A stretch of DNA of 6,187 nt from CAZGDB01 sp964524705 (GCA_964524705.1 CAZGDB010000043.1:1-6187); one strand, 5' to 3'. Shown: positions 1 through 6,071, counted from the first letter of the stretch. Notes: generated by a model from the sequence alone, not told the origin. Made by a program: numbers and translations.

Positions 1-1620
1 GTGAATTGGCAACGTACGCCGGCGTTAGACGGAAAAGGTGTCCGGGTTTTTAAAGAAGAAGTGCGCCCTCAAACGCGCGTTACGTTTAGTAGTGAGGCTA
101 TGCCAGATGCAAGTGAGTTACGTAATGATCTAGATTCGTCATTATGGCGATGGGAAAATGGTGACTTTTCTTGTATTAATCAGTTTTCAAGATCTGCCGC
201 TCTTGGAAGTGAGCTATTAGCAGAAAAAATGGATAAAACGGCGTTGAGCAATGTTTTTAGTAATAATCTTAATAGCTTAATGCACCAAGGTTCTTTGACG
301 CCGCCTGCAATAGGGCCTAAATGCTGTTATTTGACGTTGTTAAGTCCTATCGATATAGATGGTCCTTTGCAACGAATAACACAACAAACTAAACCTATGG
401 TTGAGTCTGGTTTTTCAGCAGCACAAGAGCACGGGGCTTTGTATTTAAATCATGGCGTTAACATGGAGCGACGTTTGTTTTCAGATTTTGAGGATAAAAT
501 TAACTGCAAAGCTATTCATGAATTATTTTGTATGGTCGTGGATAAAACAGATCCTCAGGAAGTTCCTGAAAAATTTAAAGTGTTGCGTGCTATTAAAGAT
601 CCTGATGTTGAAACAATAAACAAAATCTTTGAGTATATGCAGAAGTTGATAGATTTCGGGGGTGGTTTTTCTCCAAAATCAGCACCTGATTTGTGGGTTA
701 AGTTTTCACGTTACATAGAGGTTTTGTATAGGCAACATCATTTCTTATATCGAAAGGTTAAGGAAATGATTGGGAAAAACAAGAGTGATCAAGAAAAGGC
801 TGTAATGGCGCCTTTGTTTTTAGCAGATTTGGTGAAGGCATTAGGGATCCCTTTACATGTGACTTGTAAAAGTGGCAAAGACAGAACGGGTTATTTTGAT
901 GAGGCATGGAAAGTATACCAATCCTTATTGTTAGAAAAGCCAACCTTAGATATTCTACATAACAAGGCAGATAGGGCTGTTTGGTTAGATCGCATTGATG
1001 TTTTTATGAAGAATGCGGCTTCTGGAGATGTTTGTCGTCATAATATTTCTGGAGTATTGCAAGTGAAATCAGCAAATTATGCTGGAAAACATGAGTATGA
1101 TATTGGTAATGAGTTTGCTAAATTATATAAACAGGTGCGTGTAGGGCCGACTTCTAAGAAAAAATATATAGTGGGAGACCGTGTGCCTGATGCCTATCAA
1201 CAGAGTGTTCAGCATCTTTTTCAACCACTCGATTGGGAAAAAGCCTCTGTTGCAAAATTATCAGAATATTGGAAAGCACAGTTGAAACAGTCAGAACAAT
1301 TAATACAAGCTGATGCCGTGCTAGAAAGTGCTCCCACTGCGTTGGTTCCATTACAAAAACATCAAACGCCTATAGGACCTATATCACCTATGTTAACACG
1401 GCAGAGAGAACTTCATCGGGTGAATACTACAGAAGCTAGTATGCAGTTTTTACCATTAGAAGGAGACAAAAAAAGCAACCGTTATATGGATCATAAAAAT
1501 GCAGAACGACCTACTCGTGCAGTGATACAGAGTCCTTTAGCGCATATACGGCATGATAGCTGGGAACGTATTTGTGCAGTGTTTAATAAAAAGTTTTCTT
1601 TAGAAAATCTTGAATGGAAA
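1..1620 (+). CDS. CX5R phosphoinositide phosphatase-like protein, candidate secreted effector (N-terminal and catalytic part; 3' side cut by gap)
   Basis: The reading frame is open from the first base to the N gap (540 codons). No upstream stop is visible, so the GTG at base 1 may not be the true start. Residues 289-297 read C-K-S-G-K-D-R-T-G. This is a CX5R phosphatase loop (nucleophile Cys289, Arg295, P-loop lysines 290 and 293) in the form known from the type III effectors SopB/IpgD and from Legionella SidF/SidP, which dephosphorylate host inositol lipids. A later segment, residues 349-363, ends N-Y-A-G-K and may help form the pocket. No signal peptide or membrane segment is seen, as expected of a protein exported by a type III or IV system. 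It stands apart from the downstream core operon. The phosphatase call is fairly secure from the motif; secretion and lipid substrate are inferred. The TAA at 1633-1635 exists only if exactly ten Ns are taken literally. Confidence 0.8.
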
Positions 1621-1630
1621 NNNNNNNNNN
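1621..1630. other. assembly gap (ten Ns) inside a coding region
   Basis: Ten consecutive Ns break the phosphatase gene. Such runs are usually placeholders, so the true length is unknown. Upstream coding is in frame 1 and downstream coding in frame 2; a true gap whose length is a multiple of three would join them into one continuous frame. Confidence 0.97.
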
Positions 1631-2014
1631 CATAAAGAGAATGTACATGATCTAGATGTACAGGGAAAGAATACAAAAGCGCTTGATTATAAGTTGAGTG
1701 TGAATACAACAGAGCCTGTTACAGTCTTGACTAAAATACCAGTCACCTCTGTGGAATCAGAACAACAACTTGAAAAATTAGTCATACTGAGTAGCCAGTT
1801 GATAAAAGAAGAGCTGATTTCTAAAAATAGACAGGCTGTTATTTATGGAGGTAAAAATTTAGATAATGCGATTGTGTTGTATAAAAAGTTTAAGGCCGAA
1901 CATCCTACGATGCCAATTGTCTGGGGTTCACAATATACGGAGGAACAAAAGGCAGAGCTGAATAGTAGATTAGGTAATGTTTTAAGTCCGACGGTAAGTA
2001 GAGCGGGAAGGTGA
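1631..2014 (+). CDS. C-terminal part of the CX5R phosphatase-like protein, unidentified domain
   Basis: An open frame of 127 codons follows the gap and ends in TGA at 2012-2014. It has no ATG near its start and no ribosome binding site, which supports its being the 3' part of the preceding gene rather than a separate one. I do not recognise the domain. The sequence suggests alternating strands and helices: a beta-like stretch T-E-P-V-T-V-L-T-K-I-P-V-T, a helix S-E-Q-Q-L-E-K-L-V-I-L, a strand A-V-I-Y-G-G-K-N-L-D followed by a helix, then P-I-V-W-G-S-Q-Y-T and a final charged helix. This could be a small Rossmann-like alpha/beta unit. The last residues contain glutamates followed by a short basic, serine-rich tail, loosely like the C-terminal signals of Dot/Icm substrates, but this is weak. 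It could instead belong to another gene if the gap is large. Confidence 0.6.
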   Translation, partial: HKENVHDLDVQGKNTKALDYKLSVNTTEPVTVLTKIPVTSVESEQQLEKLVILSSQLIKEELISKNRQAVIYGGKNLDNAIVLYKKFKAEHPTMPIVWGSQYTEEQKAELNSRLGNVLSPTVSRAGR

Positions 2015-2149
2015 GCGTAAGATTGCATAAAACCAGTTTTCAGGGAGCGTGTTAGCTGATTGGCAAAAGAGCTGGCTTATCCTTCAAGGACAATTACCTT
2101 GTTTATGACATCTGCGGGATGCGCAATAAACAGAAGGGCGTTAAAAATA
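2015..2149. other. intergenic region with no recognised feature
   Basis: This 135-bp stretch lies between the phosphatase gene and the 3' end of tRNA-Met, so both genes converge on it. I see no convincing ORF. Two short hairpins (2051-2076 and 2085-2101) lack good T-tracts and are not called as terminators. Confidence 0.6.
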
Positions 2150-2226
2150 TGGTGGCTATGGGTGGACTCGAACCACCGACATCAGCATTATGAATGCTGC
2201 GCTCTAACCAACTGAGCTACATAGCC
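2150..2226 (-). tRNA. tRNA-Met (CAT), elongator
   Basis: On the minus strand this 77-nt sequence folds as a standard cloverleaf. The acceptor stem GGCTATG/CATAGCC is followed by discriminator A and an encoded CCA (2150-2152). The D stem is GCTC/GAGC, the anticodon stem CAGCA/TGCTG, the loop TTCATAA with anticodon CAT (2190-2192 on the plus strand), and the T loop is GGTTCGAGTCC-like. The GGCTA start, D arm and anticodon loop closely resemble E. coli elongator tRNA-Met. The initiator type, with its CGCGG-type start and unpaired first position, and the lysidine-modified tRNA-Ile2 fit less well. It lies 45 bp downstream of the ychF stop on the same strand. Confidence 0.96.
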
Positions 2227-2235
2227 AGGCTGAAA

Positions 2236-2264
2236 ATTGTGACTATTTTCACAAACTTTGTCAA
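2236..2264 (-). promoter_or_regulatory. predicted sigma70 promoter of tRNA-Met
   Basis: On the minus strand a perfect -35 hexamer TTGACA (2259-2264) is separated by 17 bp from CACAAT (2236-2241), a 4-of-6 match to the -10 consensus. Initiation would fall near 2229, only a few bases before the mature tRNA 5' end. The -35 box begins 7 bp after the ychF stop, so the tRNA can be transcribed independently of the operon. No intrinsic terminator is seen between ychF and the tRNA, so read-through may also contribute. Confidence 0.6.
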
Positions 2265-2271
2265 GCACTTA

Positions 2272-3351
2272 TTAAACATTGAATAAAAAGTGCAAGACGT
2301 CGCCGTCTTGCACGACATAGGTCTTACCCTCTAAGCGCCATTTGCCCGCTTCCTTGGCGCCATTTTCGCCCTTATAACGGATAAAATCATCATAGCCCAC
2401 AACTTCTGCACGAATAAATCCATGTTCAAAATCAGTATGAATAACGCCTGCTGCTTGAGGAGCTGTGCAACCTTTATGGATGGTCCAGGCACGGACTTCT
2501 TTCACGCCTGCGGTAAAGTAAGTTTGCAGGTTAAGTAACTTATAGGCTGCTTCAATTAAACGATGTAAACCGGGTTCTTCTAAACCGACACTATTTAAAA
2601 AGTCTTGGCGTTCTGCTTCTGGTAAATCTACCAGTTCAGATTCTAAAGAAGCACAGATGGGAATGACATCACTGCCCAGTTTGGCTGCCAAGGCTTTGAC
2701 TTCATCCAGTAGGGGGTTGTTTTCTAAACCGCCTTCTTCAACGTTTGCGACAAAAAGCTCAGGTTTTGCGGTAATGAGATGCAGTTCGCCAAGTTCTTGA
2801 ATCTGGCTAAAGGTACGTGCGGGTTGCCCTTTATCTAAATGGGCAATCAGATCTCCTAATAACGAATGTTGTTCTTTAGCATCTTTTTGGCCGCTACGTG
2901 CGAGCTTGGCTGCTTTGTCATAGAGTTTTTGGCAGCTTTGTAAATCAGCTAAAATCAGTTCGGTATGAATGGTTTCAACATCATCGGTAGGAGAGACTTT
3001 ACCTGCGACGTGTACAATATCGGTGCTGTCAAAGCAGCGTACAATATGCACAATGGCATCGGTGTTACGAATATGTTGTAAAAACTGATTGCCTAAACCT
3101 TCCCCTTGAGAGGCGCCTTTAATGAGTCCTGCAATGTCTACAAATTCTACGGTCGTAGGTAAAATACGTTGTGGTTTGACAATATCTGCCAAGGCCACTA
3201 ACCGTTTATCAGGCACCGAGACGATTCCCACATTGGGTTCTATAGTGCAAAAGGGATAGTTGGCAGCTTCAATTTTAGATTGTGTCAGGGCATTAAAGAG
3301 GGTGGATTTACCAACATTGGGGAGCCCGACGATACCACAGGTTAATGCCAT
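2272..3351 (-). CDS. ychF: redox-regulated/ribosome-binding ATPase YchF
   Basis: A 359-residue protein of the Obg-related YchF/OLA1 family, close to the usual length of about 363. YchF binds ribosomes in the cytosol and hydrolyses ATP rather than GTP. The P-loop G-L-P-N-V-G-K-S is at residues 9-16 and the G3 motif D-I-A-G at 72-75, followed by the glycine-rich G-A-S-Q-G-E-G-L-G switch. In place of the GTPase NKxD motif it has N-V-E-E (203-206), the family hallmark linked to ATP preference. A coiled-coil-like helical insert lies around 125-195 and a C-terminal TGS domain around 275-359. The start at 3349-3351 was chosen because M-A-L-T-C-G-I-V-G matches the family N-terminus and a TAGGA ribosome binding site lies 9 bases upstream. 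That site includes the TAG stop of pth, so translation of the two is probably coupled. Confidence 0.97.
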   Translation of the reverse strand: MALTCGIVGLPNVGKSTLFNALTQSKIEAANYPFCTIEPNVGIVSVPDKRLVALADIVKPQRILPTTVEFVDIAGLIKGASQGEGLGNQFLQHIRNTDAIVHIVRCFDSTDIVHVAGKVSPTDDVETIHTELILADLQSCQKLYDKAAKLARSGQKDAKEQHSLLGDLIAHLDKGQPARTFSQIQELGELHLITAKPELFVANVEEGGLENNPLLDEVKALAAKLGSDVIPICASLESELVDLPEAERQDFLNSVGLEEPGLHRLIEAAYKLLNLQTYFTAGVKEVRAWTIHKGCTAPQAAGVIHTDFEHGFIRAEVVGYDDFIRYKGENGAKEAGKWRLEGKTYVVQDGDVLHFLFNV

Positions 3352-3362
3352 GTGTGTTTTTC

Positions 3363-3932
3363 CTAATCTGAGTGTAAAGTTTGCATAGCTTCTGCGATTT
3401 TGCCTTTGCACAGCAGAGGCAAAATCGTTAAGGCTTTTTCTTGTGCGCGTGTAATATTTTGTTGTTCTGCTACCGTTGGGGTGTGCAGCACAAAGTCAGA
3501 GACCAGCTCAGGGCGCCCTGGATGGCCGATACCGATACGTAAACGATAAAAATCTTGGGTGCCTAGACATTCAAAAATGTTCCGTAACCCATTGTGTCCT
3601 CCGTGTCCGCCACCTTTTTTTAGGCGTACGGTTCCGGCAGGTAAATCTAACTCATCATGAACTACTAAAATCGCGGTTGCAGGAATTTTAAAATAATGCG
3701 CAACCTTTTGTACGGATTGTCCAGAAAGGTTCATAAAGGTGGTATTGATAGCGAGCAATAAATCACACGCTGCTTGCGTGGTCTTGCCGACCACTGCCTG
3801 AAGGGCAGGCGTGGGTTTTAAAGTGGCATGATACTGTTCAGCTACCTGTTCCACAAACTGAGCACCCGCGTTGTGGCGGGTGCCATGATAGCGTGGGCCA
3901 GGATTTCCTAGCCCCACAATCAGTTGGATCAT
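3363..3932 (-). CDS. pth: peptidyl-tRNA hydrolase Pth
   Basis: A 189-residue cytosolic esterase that cleaves peptidyl-tRNAs released prematurely from ribosomes, recycling the tRNA. The length is normal for bacterial Pth. All key residues keep E. coli numbering: Asn10 in G-L-G-N-P-G, catalytic His20 in T-R-H-N-A-G, Asn68 in F-M-N-L-S-G, Asp93 in V-V-H-D-E-L-D, and Asn114 in G-G-H-N-G-L-R. Its ATG overlaps the rplY TGA as ATGA (3929-3932). No Shine-Dalgarno sequence is visible just upstream, so initiation probably depends on ribosomes finishing rplY. The stop codon forms part of the ychF ribosome binding site. The rplY-pth-ychF order is common in gammaproteobacteria. Confidence 0.98.
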   Translation of the reverse strand: MIQLIVGLGNPGPRYHGTRHNAGAQFVEQVAEQYHATLKPTPALQAVVGKTTQAACDLLLAINTTFMNLSGQSVQKVAHYFKIPATAILVVHDELDLPAGTVRLKKGGGHGGHNGLRNIFECLGTQDFYRLRIGIGHPGRPELVSDFVLHTPTVAEQQNITRAQEKALTILPLLCKGKIAEAMQTLHSD

Positions 3933-4594
3933 TCAGCTGGCGCATCCGCAGCAGGTGCTGCATCTGAACCTTCAGCAGAGGCTTCTGCTTCCACTGGAGC
4001 TGCCTCTTCTTCAATACGTGGTTTATGAATACTGACAACCGTCATATCATCACCATGTTTCAAAGCTAAGAGTTCCACATTTTTAGGGATGCTTAACTGA
4101 GAAATGTGAATTGCATGGTCTAATTCCAAGGTGCTTAAATCTACATTTAAGAACTCTGGGAGATCTTTTGGTAAGCATTTCAATTCAACTTCAATCAAGT
4201 TCTTAGAAAGAATACCGCCGGCTTTGATTCCAGGGCAGCTTTCTTCATTTAAGAAATGTAAAGGTACGTGCATGGTAATGGCAGCGTTTGCATTCACACG
4301 TTGAAAATCAATGTGCAATAAACGTGGCTTAAAAGGATGGCGTTGTAGTGCTTTTAAAATCACTGCTTCTTTTTTGCCATCAACATTTAAGGTTAAGATG
4401 TGAGAATAGATCCCTTCGTTTTCTAAAGCCTTGACCATGTCTTTATGGCTTAAGGAAACAGTCAGCGGGGCTTGGGCATTTCCATAAACAATGCCAGGAA
4501 CAGATCCTGCTTGACGTAGGCGGCGGCTCGCTCCTTCCCCAATGTCAGAACGCAGTTGTGCAGCTAATTCGTAATGCACAGGTTTGGTACTCAT
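3929..4594 (-). CDS. rplY: 50S ribosomal protein L25, CTC/TL5 long form
   Basis: A 221-residue L25 of the general-stress CTC type. The N-terminal 5S rRNA-binding beta-barrel (about 1-95) carries the basic S-R-R-L-R segment and the conserved V-P-G-I-V-Y-G motif (32-38). The TL5 C-terminal domain (about 96-190) includes G-I-K-A-G-G-I-L (122-129). Residues 194-221 form a disordered, acidic Ala/Glu/Pro tail. The E. coli protein is only about 94 residues and lacks the second domain; long forms occur in Pseudomonas and Legionella-type gammaproteobacteria. The start ATG (4592-4594) has an ACGGAG ribosome binding site about 8 bases upstream. It is the first gene of the operon. In many relatives prs lies directly upstream, but here a promoter and a divergent ATPase gene occupy that position. 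Confidence 0.96.
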   Translation of the reverse strand: MSTKPVHYELAAQLRSDIGEGASRRLRQAGSVPGIVYGNAQAPLTVSLSHKDMVKALENEGIYSHILTLNVDGKKEAVILKALQRHPFKPRLLHIDFQRVNANAAITMHVPLHFLNEESCPGIKAGGILSKNLIEVELKCLPKDLPEFLNVDLSTLELDHAIHISQLSIPKNVELLALKHGDDMTVVSIHKPRIEEEAAPVEAEASAEGSDAAPAADAPAE

Positions 4595-4626
4595 AATTTT
4601 TCTCCGTAATGAAACTAACTAATTCA

Positions 4627-4646
4627 ATCGCTCGCGACCAAGCGAT
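4627..4646 (-). other. predicted hairpin at the 5' end of the rplY mRNA leader
   Basis: On the minus strand ATCGCT pairs perfectly with AGCGAT across an 8-nt loop. If transcription starts near 4648, as the predicted promoter implies, this hairpin would be the first structure of the leader and could protect the mRNA 5' end. Whether it also regulates L25 synthesis cannot be judged. Confidence 0.35.
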
Positions 4647-4654
4647 GCGGGCCC

Positions 4655-4683
4655 ATTTTAGCGGAAGTCATGCTTGGGTGCAA
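4655..4683 (-). promoter_or_regulatory. predicted sigma70 promoter of rplY-pth-ychF
   Basis: On the minus strand TTGCAC (4678-4683) and TAAAAT (4655-4660, 5 of 6 to the -10 consensus) are separated by exactly 17 bp. The start site near 4648 leaves a leader of about 54 nt before the rplY ATG. The -35 box ends 33 bp from the repeat array upstream of the divergent ATPase gene. Confidence 0.5.
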
Positions 4684-4716
4684 AGAGTATCGTGGCCCTG
4701 GAAGTTATTTTGTGAA

Positions 4717-4802
4717 ATCGGGAATACATTCCCGATTAAACGGTATTATATTCCCGATAAATCGGTATTGTATTACCGTTTAATCGGAACTGTACTAATA
4801 AT
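4717..4802. repeat. four tandem 22-bp palindromic repeats, operator-like array
   Basis: Four 20-bp quasi-palindromes start at 4717, 4739, 4761 and 4783, exactly 22 bp apart. The first, ATCGGGAATACATTCCCGAT, has perfect 8-bp arms. CGG triplets lie at 4719, 4741, 4763 and 4785 and CCG triplets at 4732, 4754 and 4776. The fourth unit has lost its CCG half. Junctions between units form further palindromes (for example CCGATAAATCGG at 4754-4765), and CCGATTAAACGGTA (4732-4745) is fully complementary to 4774-4787. The array ends 40 bp before the ATPase ATG and overlaps a weak candidate promoter (TTGTAT at 4769-4774, 18 bp, TACTAA at 4793-4798). A spacing of two helical turns suggests cooperative binding of a dimeric regulator on one DNA face, probably for autoregulation of the ATPase gene. 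The regulator is not identified. Confidence 0.8.
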
Positions 4803-4842
4803 ATCTCATTGAATTTACTATGTTTGGTGGAAGGTTAAGATT

Positions 4843-5418
4843 ATGTATTCTAGATATTGTATCCCACATATTAAAGAAGCTCTTGCAGATACACCGGTAG
4901 TCTTTGTCATGGGGGCTCGGCAAAGTGGCAAGACTACTTTAGTGCAGTCGATTATAGATCCTACTTGGGAATACCTTAGTTTTGACGATCCCGCACAATT
5001 AGAAATTGCCCGTTATGATCCAGCAGGATTTATTCGGAACTTGCCCGCTAAAAACATTGTGTTAGATGAGGTGCAGCGATTTCCAGAGCTGTTCGTGTGC
5101 ATTAAACAGGCCGTGGATGAAGATCGACGTCCAGGACGATTTTTGTTGACGGGTTCGGCAAATGCACTGCTTTTACCGAAGCTATCAGATTCTTTAGCTG
5201 GGCGCATGGAAGGGATACGGCTATTTCCATTATCAGAGTGCGAAATTCATAATACACAACCTAATTTTTTAACCTGCCTATTGGCAGGACTGCCCCGACA
5301 ACAAAACAGATCCGTGTTAGAGATCTCTTGCTCAACAGAATTACTATGGGGTGTTTTCCGGAACCATTACAGCGTGTATCAGAGAGACGTGCAGTCGTAT
5401 GGTATCAAGAATACGTGA
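4843..5418 (+). CDS. DUF4143-family ATPase, N-terminal AAA_14 domain (first frame)
   Basis: A 191-codon frame beginning at an ATG with GGAAGG (4829-4834) 8 bases upstream. Walker A is G-A-R-Q-S-G-K-T-T at residues 24-32. Walker B is I-V-L-D-E at 72-76, followed by V-Q-R-F-P, a typical AAA_14 sequence. Sensor 1 is L-L-T-G-S-A at 101-106 and the arginine-finger segment S-L-A-G-R at 117-121, followed by L-F-P-L-S. ATP binding and hydrolysis are therefore expected. Homology-like sequence holds to about residue 150 (F-L-T-C-L-L-A-G). The last 40 or so residues look like an out-of-frame tail, ending in TGA at 5416-5418, so a product made only from this frame would lack the DUF4143 part. Confidence 0.8.
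   Translation: MYSRYCIPHIKEALADTPVVFVMGARQSGKTTLVQSIIDPTWEYLSFDDPAQLEIARYDPAGFIRNLPAKNIVLDEVQRFPELFVCIKQAVDEDRRPGRFLLTGSANALLLPKLSDSLAGRMEGIRLFPLSECEIHNTQPNFLTCLLAGLPRQQNRSVLEISCSTELLWGVFRNHYSVYQRDVQSYGIKNT
5265..5288 (+). promoter_or_regulatory. candidate -1 frameshift site: T TTT TTA heptamer plus hairpin
   Basis: Bases 5265-5271 read T TTT TTA in phase with the upstream frame, the canonical X-XXY-YYZ pattern for -1 slippage. One base later CCTGCC (5273-5278) and GGCAGG (5283-5288) form a perfect 6-bp stem with a TATT loop. A -1 slip here would enter exactly the frame that encodes the DUF4143 half. Against this, a 1-nt spacer is shorter than the usual 5-9, and no strong upstream Shine-Dalgarno stimulator is seen. 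Confidence 0.35.
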
Positions 5419-6071
5419 ATGCCCTGATTCAGCGTGATATACGAGATTTGGCGAATATAGATCATCCCGAGTTGATGATTAAGCTTATCAAACTAGTGGC
5501 GTATTATAGCGGAAAACTCGTTAATTTGACTGAACTAGGTGGAAAGCTCGGTTTAGATCGTAATACCATTAAAAAGTATCTAGGGTTACTAGAACAATTG
5601 TTTTTAGTCGAGCAACTACCCGCATGGCATTCTAATGAATACAAGCGACTCATTAAAACGCCTAAAATGCATGTAACCGATACCGGATTAATTTGTGCAG
5701 TGCGAGGGTTAACGAAGCAAAAACTATTAGAACAACCAATGGAATTTGGTAGTTTGCTAGAAACCTTTGTGCATAACGAACTGAAAAAACAAGCAACCTG
5801 GCTTACAGAACCCTTAAGCTTTTATCATTATAGAACTGTAGATAAGGTAGCGGTGGATGTTGTCCTCGAAAATGGGATGGGCGAGTATTATGCGATAGAG
5901 GTAAAAGCGACTGCTTCCTTAAAAGCCTCGGATTTTACGGGATTACAGCATTTTAAAAAGACGGTGGGCAATCGCTTTAAAATGGGCATCTTGCTGTACG
6001 ACGGAGATCACACGATATCCTTTGGCGATAATTTGTTTGCTGTGCCTATAGGTGCATTGTGGGCCAGTTAA
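5328..6071 (+). CDS. DUF4143-family ATPase, C-terminal part (second frame)
   Basis: The frame is open from 5265 but has no good start. TTG at 5328 and ATG at 5346 both lack a clear ribosome binding site, so independent translation is unlikely. Counting from TTG 5328 it gives 247 residues. G-C-F-P-E at 8-12 and Q-R-D-I-R-D-L at 35-41 match the family segment that follows the AAA lid. Residues about 58-95 look like a winged helix (N-L-T-E-L-G-G-K-L-G-L-D-R-N-T-I-K-K-Y). The DUF4143 core has D-T-G-L at 118-121 and G-S-L-L-E-T-F-V-H-N-E-L at 141-152. Asp177 in V-D-V-V-L-E and E191-V-K193 give a D...ExK arrangement like that of PD-(D/E)XK nucleases. Nuclease activity is not established for this family and is only an inference from the motif. 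Confidence 0.75.
   Translation: MLNRITMGCFPEPLQRVSERRAVVWYQEYVNALIQRDIRDLANIDHPELMIKLIKLVAYYSGKLVNLTELGGKLGLDRNTIKKYLGLLEQLFLVEQLPAWHSNEYKRLIKTPKMHVTDTGLICAVRGLTKQKLLEQPMEFGSLLETFVHNELKKQATWLTEPLSFYHYRTVDKVAVDVVLENGMGEYYAIEVKATASLKASDFTGLQHFKKTVGNRFKMGILLYDGDHTISFGDNLFAVPIGALWAS

Larger units (their letters stand above)
4843..6071 (+). pseudogene. AAA_14/DUF4143 ATPase gene split by a -1 frame change
   Basis: Taken together the two frames give about 409 residues, the normal full length of AAA ATPases with a C-terminal DUF4143 domain, with the expected motifs in the expected order: Walker A, Walker B, sensor 1 and arginine finger in the first frame, then winged helix and nuclease-like C-terminus in the second. 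The change from frame 1 to frame 3 equals a one-base deletion or a -1 ribosomal slip. It must lie after the frame-3 stop at 5262-5264 and before about 5320. Candidate points are the T6 run at 5265-5270, the C4 run at 5293-5296 and the A4 run at 5303-5306. The function of this family is poorly known; members are frequent in accessory regions. The other motifs look intact, so any break is recent, programmed, or a sequencing error. Confidence 0.75.

Noticed and set aside
758..1351. Minus-strand ORFs at 758-943 and 1154-1351 inside the phosphatase gene
   Set aside because: They are short antisense frames with no ribosome binding site or family features, in a region already coding on the plus strand.
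1633..1635. TAA stop ending the phosphatase gene just after the gap
   Set aside because: It is in frame only if the gap is exactly ten bases, and ten Ns are normally a placeholder.
2051..2101. Two hairpins as terminators after the phosphatase gene
   Set aside because: The stem at 2051-2076 needs two G-T pairs and a 12-nt loop, and the stem at 2085-2101 has only 5 bp; neither is followed by a proper T-tract.
2150..2226. tRNA read as initiator tRNA-Met or as tRNA-Ile2 (CAT)
   Set aside because: The acceptor stem starts GGCTATG with a paired first base, unlike initiators, and the D arm and acceptor match elongator tRNA-Met better than the GGCCCC-type Ile2.
3352..3411. Longer ychF start giving 20 extra N-terminal residues
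   Set aside because: It would overlap pth by 49 bp, the extra residues are unlike the family N-terminus, and the ATG at 3349-3351 has a good ribosome binding site.
3476..4038. Short ORFs at 3476-3691 (+) and 3838-4038 (-) overlapping pth and rplY
   Set aside because: They are out-of-frame shadows of two strongly supported conserved genes.
4717..4802. Repeat array as a CRISPR
   Set aside because: The 22-bp units are contiguous with no spacers, are degenerate, and are themselves palindromic operator-like sites; no cas genes are present.
4609..4812. Small plus-strand ORF of 67 codons in the divergent intergenic region
   Set aside because: It runs through the rplY promoter and the repeat array, has no ribosome binding site and has no recognisable product.
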